DNA of 64,000 bases from Acinetobacter guerrae (GCF_009372255.1 NZ_LXGN01000045.1:140912-204911); one strand, 5' to 3'. Counted from the stretch's first letter, positions 8,422-17,191 are shown. The notes: generated from the sequence alone by a model not told the origin. Numbers and translations: made by a program.

Positions 8422-9357
8422 TTAACCTTGAATGGGTTTGACCTGACGGCGAGTATCATGATCTAGACCACCCTCAATCGCCCATTCGGTAAACAGTTCC
8501 AAACGATGCTCTTCAACACGTGGCTGCCACTCTTCAGTCAAATAGTCATCATTGGTGTAATATTCAAATGCACCACCTAGAGGTGAGTTGACATACCAGA
8601 AATAAGCAGAGGAAATAGGATGACGACCTGGTCCAATAAAAGTTGACCAGTCGGAACGATTCATATTCAAACCACCGCCAATCACTTCGTGAATATCACG
8701 CACCACAAAAGCGACATGATTCAGACCTGCTGGTTTATTTGGGATAGAAAGCAAGAATAAATCATGATGGAAACCCTCTGCGCGGCAACGCAGGAAAGCA
8801 CCACGATTTAAATAGGCATCTGATAAATGAAAGCCTAATTTTTCTTTATAAAAATTTTCTGTAGCAGCTAAATCTGGAGTAAAGAACACAACATGACCAA
8901 TTGCGATTGGTTCACCTTTTTCATAAACAGGGCTAGCTGCATTGACACGTTGGATATTGCCGTACTGATTAATACCTTCTGTTTTTTGTTCAGGTACATC
9001 TTTGGTAATCGAATGTTGAAAAACAATCGTCATGCCATTCGGATCTCGACACTGCACCTGTGTTGCACTTTGTACAAAGCCTTCTACATCTCTTAAATTT
9101 TCAGCAAATTGGATTAAATCCTGATCATTGTCTACACCCCACGTCACTTCACGAAGGGTTGAACCATTTTCAATCGCAGCAGGTAACCGTGAATCTGCGA
9201 TATCAAATAAATAAATCTTGCTGCCATTTTGAGTTTGAAACAGTTCAGTATCTTCAATATCTGTTGTTTGTTTTGACAAACCAAAATCAGTTAAAAACTT
9301 GATTGCTTCAGCTTTGTCTTCAACCCCAAACTTTAAAACTTCGATTCCTGTAATCAT
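8422..9357 (-). CDS. Extradiol-type ring-cleavage dioxygenase (VOC fold)
   Basis: The 311-residue protein has two vicinal-oxygen-chelate halves. The C-terminal half carries the expected 2-His-1-carboxylate iron ligands: His155 in AIGHVVFFTPD, His214 in GLNHVAFVV and Glu265 in GGAFEYYTND. The N-terminal half lacks these ligands, as in type I extradiol dioxygenases such as BphC and catechol 2,3-dioxygenase. It would cleave a catechol-like ring next to the hydroxyls, giving a meta-cleavage product for the alpha/beta hydrolase encoded downstream. The exact catechol is unknown. The reductase gene starts 25 bases downstream. Confidence 0.87.
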   Translation of the reverse strand: MITGIEVLKFGVEDKAEAIKFLTDFGLSKQTTDIEDTELFQTQNGSKIYLFDIADSRLPAAIENGSTLREVTWGVDNDQDLIQFAENLRDVEGFVQSATQVQCRDPNGMTIVFQHSITKDVPEQKTEGINQYGNIQRVNAASPVYEKGEPIAIGHVVFFTPDLAATENFYKEKLGFHLSDAYLNRGAFLRCRAEGFHHDLFLLSIPNKPAGLNHVAFVVRDIHEVIGGGLNMNRSDWSTFIGPGRHPISSAYFWYVNSPLGGAFEYYTNDDYLTEEWQPRVEEHRLELFTEWAIEGGLDHDTRRQVKPIQG

Positions 9358-9368
9358 GTTATTTGCTC

Positions 9369-10133
9369 CTAATTAAAGACAAAACCACCGTTGACTGGGA
9401 TATTCTGCCCTGTGACAAAAGATGCCAGTTCAGAAAGTAGATACAAAGCTGTGCCATTTAAATCTTGTGGATGTTGCTGACGCTGAATCGCTCGACCTGT
9501 AACATAAAGGTCATGACGTTCTTGTGGGACATACTCTGTTGCTTCAACTAACGTCAATCCTGGAGAAATAGTATTGACACAAATGTTAAACTCACCAAGT
9601 TCACGCGCCATAGAACGCGTCATGGAAATAATCGCCCCTTTACTTGCGACATAAGCCATGAGTTTAGGTGCTCCCCAAAGTGCAGTATCTGAAGCGACAT
9701 TGATAATTTTTGCACAATCAGACTGTTTCAAATACGGAACACAGGCCTGAACCATCAACCACGTGCCTTTGACATTGACTGTCATCACTCGATCCCACAG
9801 ATCAGGATCGTATTGCATTAAATCCTTGCCGCCCACACCAGTTGCGAGTGCTGCGCAATTCACCAGACCATCCAGACCATTCAGTTTATCTGCTGCAAAT
9901 TGAACAGCTGACCGAATAGATTCAGGTTGAGACAAATCCAGCCCAACAGCGTGAACACCCAAGCCCTGCTGTTGTAACTGCTTTGCCTCTTGCTCAACCA
10001 GTTCGGTCAGAATGTCCGCCATGACAACGGTTGCCCCCGCTTTGGCAATCGCCTGAGCAAAGCCCAGACCTAAGCCACGCGCTGCTCCTGTTACCATGAT
10101 TTTTTTACCTTGCAGTAATGTGTGAATGGTCAT
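9369..10133 (-). CDS. Short-chain dehydrogenase/reductase, canonical active site
   Basis: The ATG at 10131-10133 is preferred over an in-frame GTG six bases upstream because AAGGA is eight bases away. The 254-residue protein has the cofactor loop TGAARGLGLG, an NCAA variant of the NNAG motif, and a complete triad of Ser148, Tyr161 and Lys165 (AYVASKGA). The end GQNIPVNGGF is typical of FabG-like and cis-diol dehydrogenases. In an operon with a Rieske oxygenase its most economical role is oxidation of a cis-dihydrodiol or alcohol intermediate. Unlike the SDR encoded at 3634-4428 it looks fully catalytic. Confidence 0.9.
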   Translation of the reverse strand: MTIHTLLQGKKIMVTGAARGLGLGFAQAIAKAGATVVMADILTELVEQEAKQLQQQGLGVHAVGLDLSQPESIRSAVQFAADKLNGLDGLVNCAALATGVGGKDLMQYDPDLWDRVMTVNVKGTWLMVQACVPYLKQSDCAKIINVASDTALWGAPKLMAYVASKGAIISMTRSMARELGEFNICVNTISPGLTLVEATEYVPQERHDLYVTGRAIQRQQHPQDLNGTALYLLSELASFVTGQNIPVNGGFVFN

Positions 10134-10144
10134 AGCCACAATCC

Positions 10145-11197
10145 TTATGGTGTTTCAGTCAAAGATGAAGTATCTAGCACTGCAATTTTTTTCAATTGCT
10201 TCTCTGCTTCTTTTTTCATTAAACGACGCAGACGAGATAGACCAACATCATGTTGATAAAGAAACTCTTTAGAACGTGCATTTGGTGCCAAATTTTCCAA
10301 AATAATGCGATCCTGCTCCAACACATCCCAGTGCAATTTTTCTAAATGATTGCGGTATAGGAAACGCCAGACATTACGCTGCCAACCACTGACTTTACGG
10401 CAACGCCAGAAAAATACACGGGTATTGTTGGCATCAATTGGTGTTGCAAAACCTACAATCCAAAACACCCCACCTGGACCAAATTCTTTACGATACGGAA
10501 TAGACAGACGTAACCAACTTGCTCCAGTATTGCCATATTCTACCCAGTCAAAATTGACACCTGTTTGACCTTCTTTTTCAAAAATAAATCCATTTTCAGT
10601 ACTACGGTGTTTCATTTCCGCAGTACGTTCACCCTCTGCCATGGAGTGCGAAGTGCAGTGTAAATAGGTGCCATGCATCGGATCCATCACGTTATCGATG
10701 GCGTATTGATGATTCACTTTCCAGTCGGCCTGACATAAAAATGAACTCCATTCTGTACTGGCTAACTGCTCAGGAAATTCAAGTTCAGCAGGTGGTTCAT
10801 TTGCATCAATACCAAACCAAATAAAAATGGCATCATGCTTTTCAATGATTGGGTAGCTTTTTACACACTCACTGCCTTTCATTGGACAGTCATGTACAGC
10901 AGGCACATCGACCACTACACCATCACCGCCAACTTCAACACCGTGATACCAGCATGCCACACGATTGCCTAAGTTCCAGCCTAATGATAAACGTGCTCCA
11001 CGATGCGGACAGCGATCTTCAAGCGCATGTAGTTGGCCATCCTGATCGCGCCAAACCACAATATTTTCGCCTAAACGAGTAATCCCGACGGGATTTGCAT
11101 TGACTTCCCAACTGGCGAGAACTGGATACCATTGATCACGTAAACCTAAATCAAGGTATTCTTCAGTACTTGGAGCTTGTTGATAAATTGCATTCAT
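10145..11197 (-). CDS. Rieske non-heme iron oxygenase, catalytic subunit
   Basis: The 350-residue protein has an N-terminal Rieske [2Fe-2S] domain with CPH (Cys63, His65) and CWYH (Cys82, His85). A catalytic domain follows in which DPMHGTYLH (residues 172-180) supplies His175 and His180 as mononuclear-iron ligands. The length and single-chain form resemble the VanA and ketosteroid-hydroxylase branch more than the larger benzoate-type alpha subunits, and no beta-subunit gene is present. It hydroxylates or O/N-demethylates an aromatic or alicyclic substrate with electrons from ferredoxin and reductase. Both partners are encoded in the same operon. The substrate is unknown. Confidence 0.92.
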   Translation of the reverse strand: MNAIYQQAPSTEEYLDLGLRDQWYPVLASWEVNANPVGITRLGENIVVWRDQDGQLHALEDRCPHRGARLSLGWNLGNRVACWYHGVEVGGDGVVVDVPAVHDCPMKGSECVKSYPIIEKHDAIFIWFGIDANEPPAELEFPEQLASTEWSSFLCQADWKVNHQYAIDNVMDPMHGTYLHCTSHSMAEGERTAEMKHRSTENGFIFEKEGQTGVNFDWVEYGNTGASWLRLSIPYRKEFGPGGVFWIVGFATPIDANNTRVFFWRCRKVSGWQRNVWRFLYRNHLEKLHWDVLEQDRIILENLAPNARSKEFLYQHDVGLSRLRRLMKKEAEKQLKKIAVLDTSSLTETP

Positions 11198-11214
11198 TAT
11201 TGTCTTCCCTGAAC

Positions 11215-11514
11215 TTAGTAACCCAAACGCTGCATTTCTTCTGTAAAGCTCTGCATTGTCCAGACTTCACCTGACTCACGACGAAAACCCTGTTGGTTTA
11301 ATGCGTTGACCAAATCATTCAATTCAGTAATACCTGCTCCAAAAGCTCGTATTAAATGCTGAACAAAGTCCTGTTCGTAGATGGTCGGCACTTTGTAGCG
11401 AGTCTGCCAGACCAAATGTTCAACTTGCCCAGGAATCTGAATATTATTAATGCCAGCATCCCTAGAAGGTGTCGCATTGATCCAGTTTTCCAGTTTTTCA
11501 TTAAATTGTTTCAT
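11215..11514 (-). CDS. Small recombinase-like helix-turn-helix domain protein
   Basis: This 99-residue protein has no signal peptide or membrane segment. Its C-terminal half (LNDLVNALNQQGFRR, then W-T-M-Q-S-F) resembles the HTH DNA-binding part of serine recombinases, but there is no catalytic domain. I recall small proteins with this description encoded beside Rieske ferredoxins in aromatic-degradation clusters. Here it lies between the oxygenase gene (17 bases away) and the ferredoxin gene (19 bases away), so it is very probably translated with them. It could be a small regulator, an oxygenase accessory protein or an assembly factor. No function is established that I know of. Confidence 0.75.
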   Translation of the reverse strand: MKQFNEKLENWINATPSRDAGINNIQIPGQVEHLVWQTRYKVPTIYEQDFVQHLIRAFGAGITELNDLVNALNQQGFRRESGEVWTMQSFTEEMQRLGY

Positions 11515-11533
11515 GGTGAATTCCTTCTATCCA

Positions 11534-11839
11534 TTACAGTTGAATCTGTATGTCTTGACCTTCTACACGTACTGGATAAGTACATAAGTCACGACATCCT
11601 GGACCACTCATGAGCGAACCCGTCTGGATATCAAAAATAGCTTCATGCAGTGGACACTCAACGGTCTGATCCTCGATAAATCCTTCTGTCAATAATGCAA
11701 AAGCATGTGGACAGACGTTTTCGATTGCGAAATAGCTTTCATCAATGACAAATACACCAATTTTTTTGTCATTTACTTCCACGGCTTTTGGTTCATCTTC
11801 CGAGACATCATCAATGCCACAAACTGAAATCCAACTCAT
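11534..11839 (-). CDS. Rieske [2Fe-2S] ferredoxin
   Basis: The 101-residue protein has the Rieske pair CPH (Cys43, His45) and CPLH (Cys62, His65), and its length fits stand-alone BphA3-type ferredoxins. It shuttles electrons from the FAD reductase encoded at 7185-8396 to the oxygenase encoded at 10145-11197. It is the first gene of the minus-strand operon. The ATG at 11837-11839 has a GAGGG ribosome site. Upstream lies an AT-rich divergent promoter region shared with the IclR gene. Confidence 0.93.
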   Translation of the reverse strand: MSWISVCGIDDVSEDEPKAVEVNDKKIGVFVIDESYFAIENVCPHAFALLTEGFIEDQTVECPLHEAIFDIQTGSLMSGPGCRDLCTYPVRVEGQDIQIQL

Positions 11840-11858
11840 CGTTTGAGCCCTCGATATT

Positions 11859-11874
11859 GTTTTATATACAAAAC
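11859..11874. promoter_or_regulatory. Candidate operator before the Rieske operon
   Basis: The sequence GTTTTATATACAAAAC is an inverted repeat (GTTTT/AAAAC arms) 20 bases upstream of the ferredoxin start. Related palindromes lie before the IclR gene (12005-12019) and the flavin monooxygenase gene (13092-13109). The shared form suggests one regulator, probably the IclR protein encoded here. Not tested, and the AT-rich setting raises the chance level. Confidence 0.4.
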
Positions 11875-12004
11875 TTTATTTGATTTTCAAAACATATGCA
11901 CAGAATAATACCCATTATGTTTTTATGTCAACAAATAAAAAACAATATAATTCATATAGTTGTTAAAATATTAATATTTTATTACGTTTTATTATTAAAA
12001 AATA

Positions 12005-12019
12005 GTTTTATATATAAAC
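12005..12019. promoter_or_regulatory. Candidate operator before the IclR-type regulator gene
   Basis: GTTTTATATATAAAC is a near-palindrome 94 bases upstream of the regulator start, followed at once by ATTGTTTTA, a string that recurs at the two related sites. It would allow autoregulation. Weak alone; support comes from recurrence at 11859-11874 and 13092-13109. Confidence 0.35.
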
Positions 12020-12112
12020 ATTGTTTTATAACTTCTATAGCATTACAATAGATCCAAAATAAAGCAGTCTGCACCAATATCACCCCTTTTTATTTGCAGG
12101 AATTTTTATCGA

Positions 12113-12925
12113 ATGAACTTAGTAGTTGAAGAAGATGTACAAGAATCTGAAAGCACAAAAAATGACGACCGTTATTTAGTTCCAGGGCTTGTAAGAGGGC
12201 TGGCAATATTACAAGCCTTTAATCAAGAAGCGCAGGAAATGACCATTTCTGAAATTGCGGAAATTTTGGATGTGAACCGTTCTAGTGCATTTCGACTGAT
12301 TTATACCTTAGAATCCTGCGGATATTTGCGTAAAGCTTCGCAAAAAACCTACGCGCTTGATTCAAAAGTCATGGAGCTCGGATTTAACAGTTTAGCCAAA
12401 CTTTCTTTACTGGATTTATCCACTCCATTAATGAAAGAACTTCGAGATCACACTAAAATCGCAGTTCATCTTTCAATCTTGGAAGGTACTCATATTGTAT
12501 TTGTAAATAACATTCAATCGAGTGGACCTTTTACCAGTACGATTAATTTAGGTACACGTTGGCCCGCACACGCAACCGTGATTGGTCAGCTCCTCTTATC
12601 CAATCTCCCTGAAACAGAAATACGCCATCGTTACCGCAAATTTAATGAATGGGATACTTTTTCTGATCTCACCCCAAAGAACCTCAAGGAACTATTACTG
12701 CGCTTAAACTATGTGAAAACTCAATCCTCGATGGTCAGTTGGGGGCATTACAATAACGATATGGCAGCTTGTGCAGCTCCAATTTATCGTCAATCATCAA
12801 AAGATATGGTCGCTGTACTATCGGTAAGTTGCCCGATCACCACCTATGATGAAAATACATTTAAAAATACTATTTCAAAACAAGTTATTGAAACTGCAAA
12901 TAAAATCTCTAAATTTATTTATTAA
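12113..12925 (+). CDS. IclR-family transcriptional regulator
   Basis: The 270-residue protein has an N-terminal winged helix-turn-helix (around residues 22-85, with the recognition segment ISEIAEILDVNRSSAFRLI) and a C-terminal IclR effector domain that runs to the end. The family includes PcaU and PobR of Acinetobacter, which sense aromatic acids. The gene is divergent from the thirteen-gene Rieske operon and upstream of the flavin monooxygenase gene, so it is the natural regulator of both. Possible operators occur in all three promoters. Whether it activates or represses cannot be told from sequence. Confidence 0.92.
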   Translation: MNLVVEEDVQESESTKNDDRYLVPGLVRGLAILQAFNQEAQEMTISEIAEILDVNRSSAFRLIYTLESCGYLRKASQKTYALDSKVMELGFNSLAKLSLLDLSTPLMKELRDHTKIAVHLSILEGTHIVFVNNIQSSGPFTSTINLGTRWPAHATVIGQLLLSNLPETEIRHRYRKFNEWDTFSDLTPKNLKELLLRLNYVKTQSSMVSWGHYNNDMAACAAPIYRQSSKDMVAVLSVSCPITTYDENTFKNTISKQVIETANKISKFIY

Positions 12926-13091
12926 AATAATAGGCAAAGGATTGCCAATTTATTTTTTAAAACCGTATATTTACAAATATTTTTTAACCTTACATTTCTC
13001 TCGTTTTATTTAAAATTTATAAAAAAATAAAAAATGGTTGACTTGAATTCGATTCAGCATAATTATAAATAAAGTTTAATATAGACAACAT

Positions 13092-13109
13092 TGTTTTACT
13101 AATAAAACA
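13092..13109. promoter_or_regulatory. Candidate operator before the flavin monooxygenase gene
   Basis: TGTTTTACTAATAAAACA is a perfect inverted repeat with seven-base arms and a four-base spacer, 45 bases upstream of the monooxygenase ATG. It matches the site at 11858-11875 in 13 of 18 positions, and its context AACATTGTTTTA is identical to 12017-12028. This ties the monooxygenase to the divergent operon. Confidence 0.45.
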
Positions 13110-13153
13110 TTAAATTATCGTGATTCTTTAAACATCAAACAGTGAGAATTGGT

Positions 13154-14293
13154 ATGGACGCTTTAAAAATTGCAATTATTGGTGGTGGTGTCGGAGGTTT
13201 AGCTGCTGCAATTGCTTTAAAAAAGTATGGGCATGATGTCACGGTTTTTGAACAGGCATCAGGTTTTTCCAGAGTTGGGGCGGATATTAACCTGACACCT
13301 AACGTAGTTCGAGCCATTGATGGTCTAGGTGCGGGTGAAGCCATTCGTAAACTTGGTGCCATGCCGACTTATCGTATTAGTCGCGATTGGGATACCAGCA
13401 TTGAAACCTCAAGACTAGGGATGAGTAAAGATGCTGAACAGCGTTATGGGGCACCACAAGTCACGATTCATCGTGCTGATATTATCAATGCCCTTGCTGC
13501 ATTATTTCCACTTGAAAACATTCAATTTTCCAAAAAATTAAAATCCTTGCAACACAATGAAAATACCACACAACTTCATTTTGAAGATGGTTCAACTCAA
13601 CAGTTTGATATTGTTGTAGGTGCAGACGGTATTCATTCTCGCGTGCGTACTGCGTTATTTGGCGAAGAATCTCCACGTTTTACAGGAATTGTCTCGTTCC
13701 GTTCCGTCGTTCCAACTGAAAAAGTCAAAGATGTTCCCGAAATAGAGGCTTTTACCAAATGGTGGGGACCCGTTCCAGAGCAGCAAATTGTGACCTTTCC
13801 TCTCAATCAAGGTAAAGATACTTTTATTTTTGCCACAACCGGTCAAGAGAGTTGGACTGAAGAATCATGGACGAGTGCAGGAGATGTACATGAACTCCGT
13901 GATTTTTATAAAGACTTCCATCCTGATGCAAAAGCTCTCTTGGATGCCTGTGAAACTACATTAAAAAGTGCCTTATATGAACGTGATCCGCTTCCTGTTT
14001 GGTCTGTAGAAACAGTGACTTTATTGGGAGATGCCTGCCATCCGATGCTTCCTTTTATGGCGCAAGGTGCAGGCATGGCCATTGAAGATGCTGTCGTTCT
14101 CGGACGCTGTCTGCAAAATGCAAAGACCAAACAGCAGGCACAGCAAGCACTAAAAATTTATGAAAAAACACGTCAGCAACGCACTGCGCAAATTCAGTTA
14201 GGTTCACGTGGAAACCAATGGATGAAACAACAGGGAAATGCCGACTGGGTATATAATTATGATGCATGGAACACTCAACTAGAGACGATATAA
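13154..14293 (+). CDS. FAD-dependent aromatic monooxygenase, NicC/salicylate hydroxylase-like
   Basis: The ATG at 13154 is preferred over a GTG at 13142. The 379-residue protein has the group A flavoprotein hydroxylase motifs: IIGGGVGGLAAA for FAD, VVGADGIHSRVR (the DG motif) and LLGDACHPMLPFMAQGAG (the GD motif). It resembles 6-hydroxynicotinate 3-monooxygenase (NicC): from memory, the KLGAMPTYRISRDW-like segment and the C-terminal WVYNYDAW correspond well. Salicylate and 3-hydroxybenzoate hydroxylases are alternatives. It hydroxylates an aromatic or heteroaromatic acid with NAD(P)H and O2. The nearby IclR gene and the shared palindrome suggest that it feeds the same pathway as the Rieske operon. 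Confidence 0.88.
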   Translation: MDALKIAIIGGGVGGLAAAIALKKYGHDVTVFEQASGFSRVGADINLTPNVVRAIDGLGAGEAIRKLGAMPTYRISRDWDTSIETSRLGMSKDAEQRYGAPQVTIHRADIINALAALFPLENIQFSKKLKSLQHNENTTQLHFEDGSTQQFDIVVGADGIHSRVRTALFGEESPRFTGIVSFRSVVPTEKVKDVPEIEAFTKWWGPVPEQQIVTFPLNQGKDTFIFATTGQESWTEESWTSAGDVHELRDFYKDFHPDAKALLDACETTLKSALYERDPLPVWSVETVTLLGDACHPMLPFMAQGAGMAIEDAVVLGRCLQNAKTKQQAQQALKIYEKTRQQRTAQIQLGSRGNQWMKQQGNADWVYNYDAWNTQLETI

Positions 14294-14310
14294 CAATCTC
14301 AAATCTGATC

Positions 14311-14348
14311 AAAAAGATAAGATCGTATCGATATGATCTTATCTTTTT
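14311..14348. terminator. Bidirectional rho-independent terminator
   Basis: A 14-base perfect inverted repeat (AAAAAGATAAGATC and its complement, ten-base loop) with A and T runs at the two ends. It lies between the convergent monooxygenase and porin genes and can serve both. Confidence 0.85.
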
Positions 14349-14361
14349 CCAATCAAATTAT

Positions 14362-15642
14362 TTAAAACTTAAAGCTATAGTCCACATTCAAACGGGTTTC
14401 ATTTGCCGAGTGAAATGTCATATTGGTGGGCATATCATTACGATAATGAGAGAAACGGGCCCGTAATCCAAGTCCTTTTAACTTTCCTTCTGGAACGCGA
14501 TAGCCTAAATCAAACTCGAGTGAGTCCTCCTTAAAACGCTGATCCCCATAACTCAGTAAATCAATATCCTCACCTTTGGCATAACGTGTCATAAAGCGCA
14601 GACCATTTAAAGAAACATCTCCCATCCGCGTATCTTTAAAATCATATTCATAACGAATCGAATAGACTTTTTCATCTTTATTGGAATAATCTGAACTCAT
14701 GAAATCCAGAACGACTGGACTTTCTGTGCCTGATAAAAATGGCAATCCTGTTGAACCAAAGGCTTGCATATAACCTAAAGAAACAGTGTGATTTTGATAG
14801 TTCAAACCGAATAAACCACTTAAATGCTGGTTATCAACATTACCGACTTTACGAGAACCTGTATCTTCACTATTAAAGAAACGCACATCACTTAGAAAAT
14901 TCAATTGATCATTCAGCGCTTGTTTGCCATTGAATCCTAAAAACTGCTGCTGATAAATATTCTGAAGCTCTGCTTGATAAGCACGTACCCGATAATTTTT
15001 AAACTGATAGGCTCCGCCAATGCTATAGAAATGATCTGTCGTTGCTACTTTATCAAAACGATGATTAATATTATCAATACCAACATCGGTATAACGTGTT
15101 GAATCACGCTGCCGTACTTCATCGACATAAAAGCCTTCCAACTGCAAATTTGGAATTTCAGTCGATAGGAAACGAACACCACGATACGTTTGTGGAAAAA
15201 GCCTTGCAGGTGAAGAAAAAATAGTAGGCAGTAAAGGAACAAGATCACCTACAAACAATTCATTTTGGCGATATTTTGCTTTAGCGGTAACCCCTATTTT
15301 TCCATAATAATCATCACGTGTATTATCGGAATTTACCTGTAACAAACCACTTCGTGCGTAGTCATCAGCATGGTGACCAAGTAAGTTAAAACCTGCCATT
15401 GCCAGTACATCAACACCAAAACCAACGGTGCCTTCGGTATATCCCGATTGCCCTTTAAAAATCAGGCCTTGTGCCCAATCACGGGCAGCAGTATAAGGAT
15501 ATGGATCCTTTTTATATTCACGATCAAAATAATAATTTCTTAATGTTAACTCAGCTTTACTATCGTCAATAAACTCAGCATGAACACATGGGGTAAATAA
15601 TGGGCACAAACAGACCCCCACCCAGAAGGATGTCATTTTCAT
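14362..15642 (-). CDS. OprD-family outer-membrane porin of the vanillate locus
   Basis: The 426-residue protein starts with a signal peptide (hydrophobic stretch after MKMTSF, cleavage near VHA-EF) and ends in VDYSFKF, with the C-terminal phenylalanine of outer-membrane beta barrels. The N-terminal segment LTLRNYYFDREY and the ARDWAQGLIFKGQSGYT stretch are typical of OprD-family specific channels. Such porins admit aromatic or amino acids through the outer membrane. The gene lies 31 bases downstream of the AAHS transporter gene and divergent from vanAB, so it probably corresponds to the vanillate-locus porin called VanP in A. baylyi, a name I give from memory. Confidence 0.88.
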   Translation of the reverse strand: MKMTSFWVGVCLCPLFTPCVHAEFIDDSKAELTLRNYYFDREYKKDPYPYTAARDWAQGLIFKGQSGYTEGTVGFGVDVLAMAGFNLLGHHADDYARSGLLQVNSDNTRDDYYGKIGVTAKAKYRQNELFVGDLVPLLPTIFSSPARLFPQTYRGVRFLSTEIPNLQLEGFYVDEVRQRDSTRYTDVGIDNINHRFDKVATTDHFYSIGGAYQFKNYRVRAYQAELQNIYQQQFLGFNGKQALNDQLNFLSDVRFFNSEDTGSRKVGNVDNQHLSGLFGLNYQNHTVSLGYMQAFGSTGLPFLSGTESPVVLDFMSSDYSNKDEKVYSIRYEYDFKDTRMGDVSLNGLRFMTRYAKGEDIDLLSYGDQRFKEDSLEFDLGYRVPEGKLKGLGLRARFSHYRNDMPTNMTFHSANETRLNVDYSFKF

Positions 15643-15673
15643 TTTTTATCTCTACATTTAATTTTTTAGTAAG

Positions 15674-17017
15674 TTAAGGGACTGTTTTCATAGAATAAAT
15701 TTGAACTTTTTGCTGGCGATAAAATGCCTTACCCAAACTTAAAATCAAGAAGATCGCAAGAATAAAAACAATGCCGTAATAGGCATATAACGTCGCAGGT
15801 GCTACACCCTGATCCAGAAAAATTCCTGCAACAGTTGGAGATAAAATTGCCCCAATACGACCAAAACCAATGGCATAACCCACACCACGGCTACGAATAT
15901 CGGCGCTATAAATAGTAGGTGAAATTGAATATAAACCTGCAACACAACCATTAATAAGTGTGCCAAGCAATAAGCCAACGATGAGCGCAATTCCCACTTG
16001 AGAAGAGACTGCTACAAATAAAAAGACACAGGCCGCGGTCAAGCCAAGAAACAAACTCAAGGCATGAAAAATTTTCATACGCGATGCGAGTAAACCAATA
16101 ATCGCTGCACCAAAAATTCCACCAATACTAATTAAAATACCCGTACTCACACTTTGATCTGGTGACATACCCATTGAAATTAAAATTTTAGGTGTCCAAC
16201 TCATCACAAAGTAAAAACCAAACATCACCATAAAAAACGCACCCCATAAACAAAAGGTCTGAAAACCGAGTTGTCCATGAAATAGCTTGGCAACTTCTCC
16301 GCCCTTATTTTGATTTTTCTCATAGTGTGGCAAAGCAGATAATGGATTTAATTCCATCCGCTGCATCACAGTATTTACCTTTTCTAATGCTTGTTTTGGC
16401 TTTTTGGCAAACAAATAATCGAGTGATTCGGGTAATAACCACATACTCATCAATAACATCAACATGGTGGTTAAACCACCCACCAGAAATATCAAACGCC
16501 AACCCAAATGTTCAATTAAAACAAGTGATAAAATTCCACCCAATGTTGCGCCTATTCCATAGCCTGTTGACATCAAACTGACGGCCAGACTTCTCCAGCG
16601 AGCATTAGCATATTCACTGGCTAATACATTACTGCTTGCCAGAATCCCCCCTACGCCAATACCTGTAATGAAACGAAGTACTGCCAGTAAGCTATGACTA
16701 TGTACAAATGCACACGCGATCATGCTTAATCCCGCAATCACCAAACAGATTAAAATCAATAATCGACGGCCAATTCTATCGGCAAGTGGAGCTAAAAAGA
16801 TGGAGCCTGCTGCCATACCAAATAAGCCAGAGCTCAGCAACAATCCAATTTGCGCACCTGAAAGTGACCATTCAGCAGAAACAGAAGGTGCCGTAAATGC
16901 CATAACCATGACATCAAAACCATCAATAATATTAAGGCAAAGACAAATCGTAATGACAAACCATTGATAACGGCTCATTTGATTTTGATTGATTTCACTA
17001 AGAACATCTCTTTCCAT
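15674..17017 (-). CDS. vanK: Aromatic acid:H+ symporter (AAHS family MFS), probable VanK
   Basis: The start at 17017 is best spaced from GGGAG, giving 447 residues; ATG 17023 is an alternative. About twelve membrane segments are visible, with the AAHS signature DGFDVMVMAF in helix 1, LADRIGRR in the loop between helices 2 and 3, and LPESLDYL in the middle. Relatives PcaK, BenK and VanK import 4-hydroxybenzoate, benzoate or vanillate. It is divergent from vanAB across a control region with VanR-like operators and co-directional with a porin gene. That context supports VanK, although substrate cannot be decided from sequence. Confidence 0.85.
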   Translation of the reverse strand: MERDVLSEINQNQMSRYQWFVITICLCLNIIDGFDVMVMAFTAPSVSAEWSLSGAQIGLLLSSGLFGMAAGSIFLAPLADRIGRRLLILICLVIAGLSMIACAFVHSHSLLAVLRFITGIGVGGILASSNVLASEYANARWRSLAVSLMSTGYGIGATLGGILSLVLIEHLGWRLIFLVGGLTTMLMLLMSMWLLPESLDYLFAKKPKQALEKVNTVMQRMELNPLSALPHYEKNQNKGGEVAKLFHGQLGFQTFCLWGAFFMVMFGFYFVMSWTPKILISMGMSPDQSVSTGILISIGGIFGAAIIGLLASRMKIFHALSLFLGLTAACVFLFVAVSSQVGIALIVGLLLGTLINGCVAGLYSISPTIYSADIRSRGVGYAIGFGRIGAILSPTVAGIFLDQGVAPATLYAYYGIVFILAIFLILSLGKAFYRQQKVQIYSMKTVP

Positions 17018-17191
17018 TTGCATATCTCCCAATTTGGACAAGATATACACGCGACATTCTGTAATGAGATGCTGGGTGATTATGCATATCCATATCCATA
17101 ATTGCCTAGAAGGAATAATTTGATTGCAAAAAACAGGTTCAGTTATGTGACCCGCTTTTTGGAGCTTCCTGCTCTTTTGATATACTGATTT

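Noticed and set aside
15508..15513. GGATCC in the porin gene as a VanR site
   Set aside because: It is within the coding sequence, and its flanks do not match the operator beyond the core.
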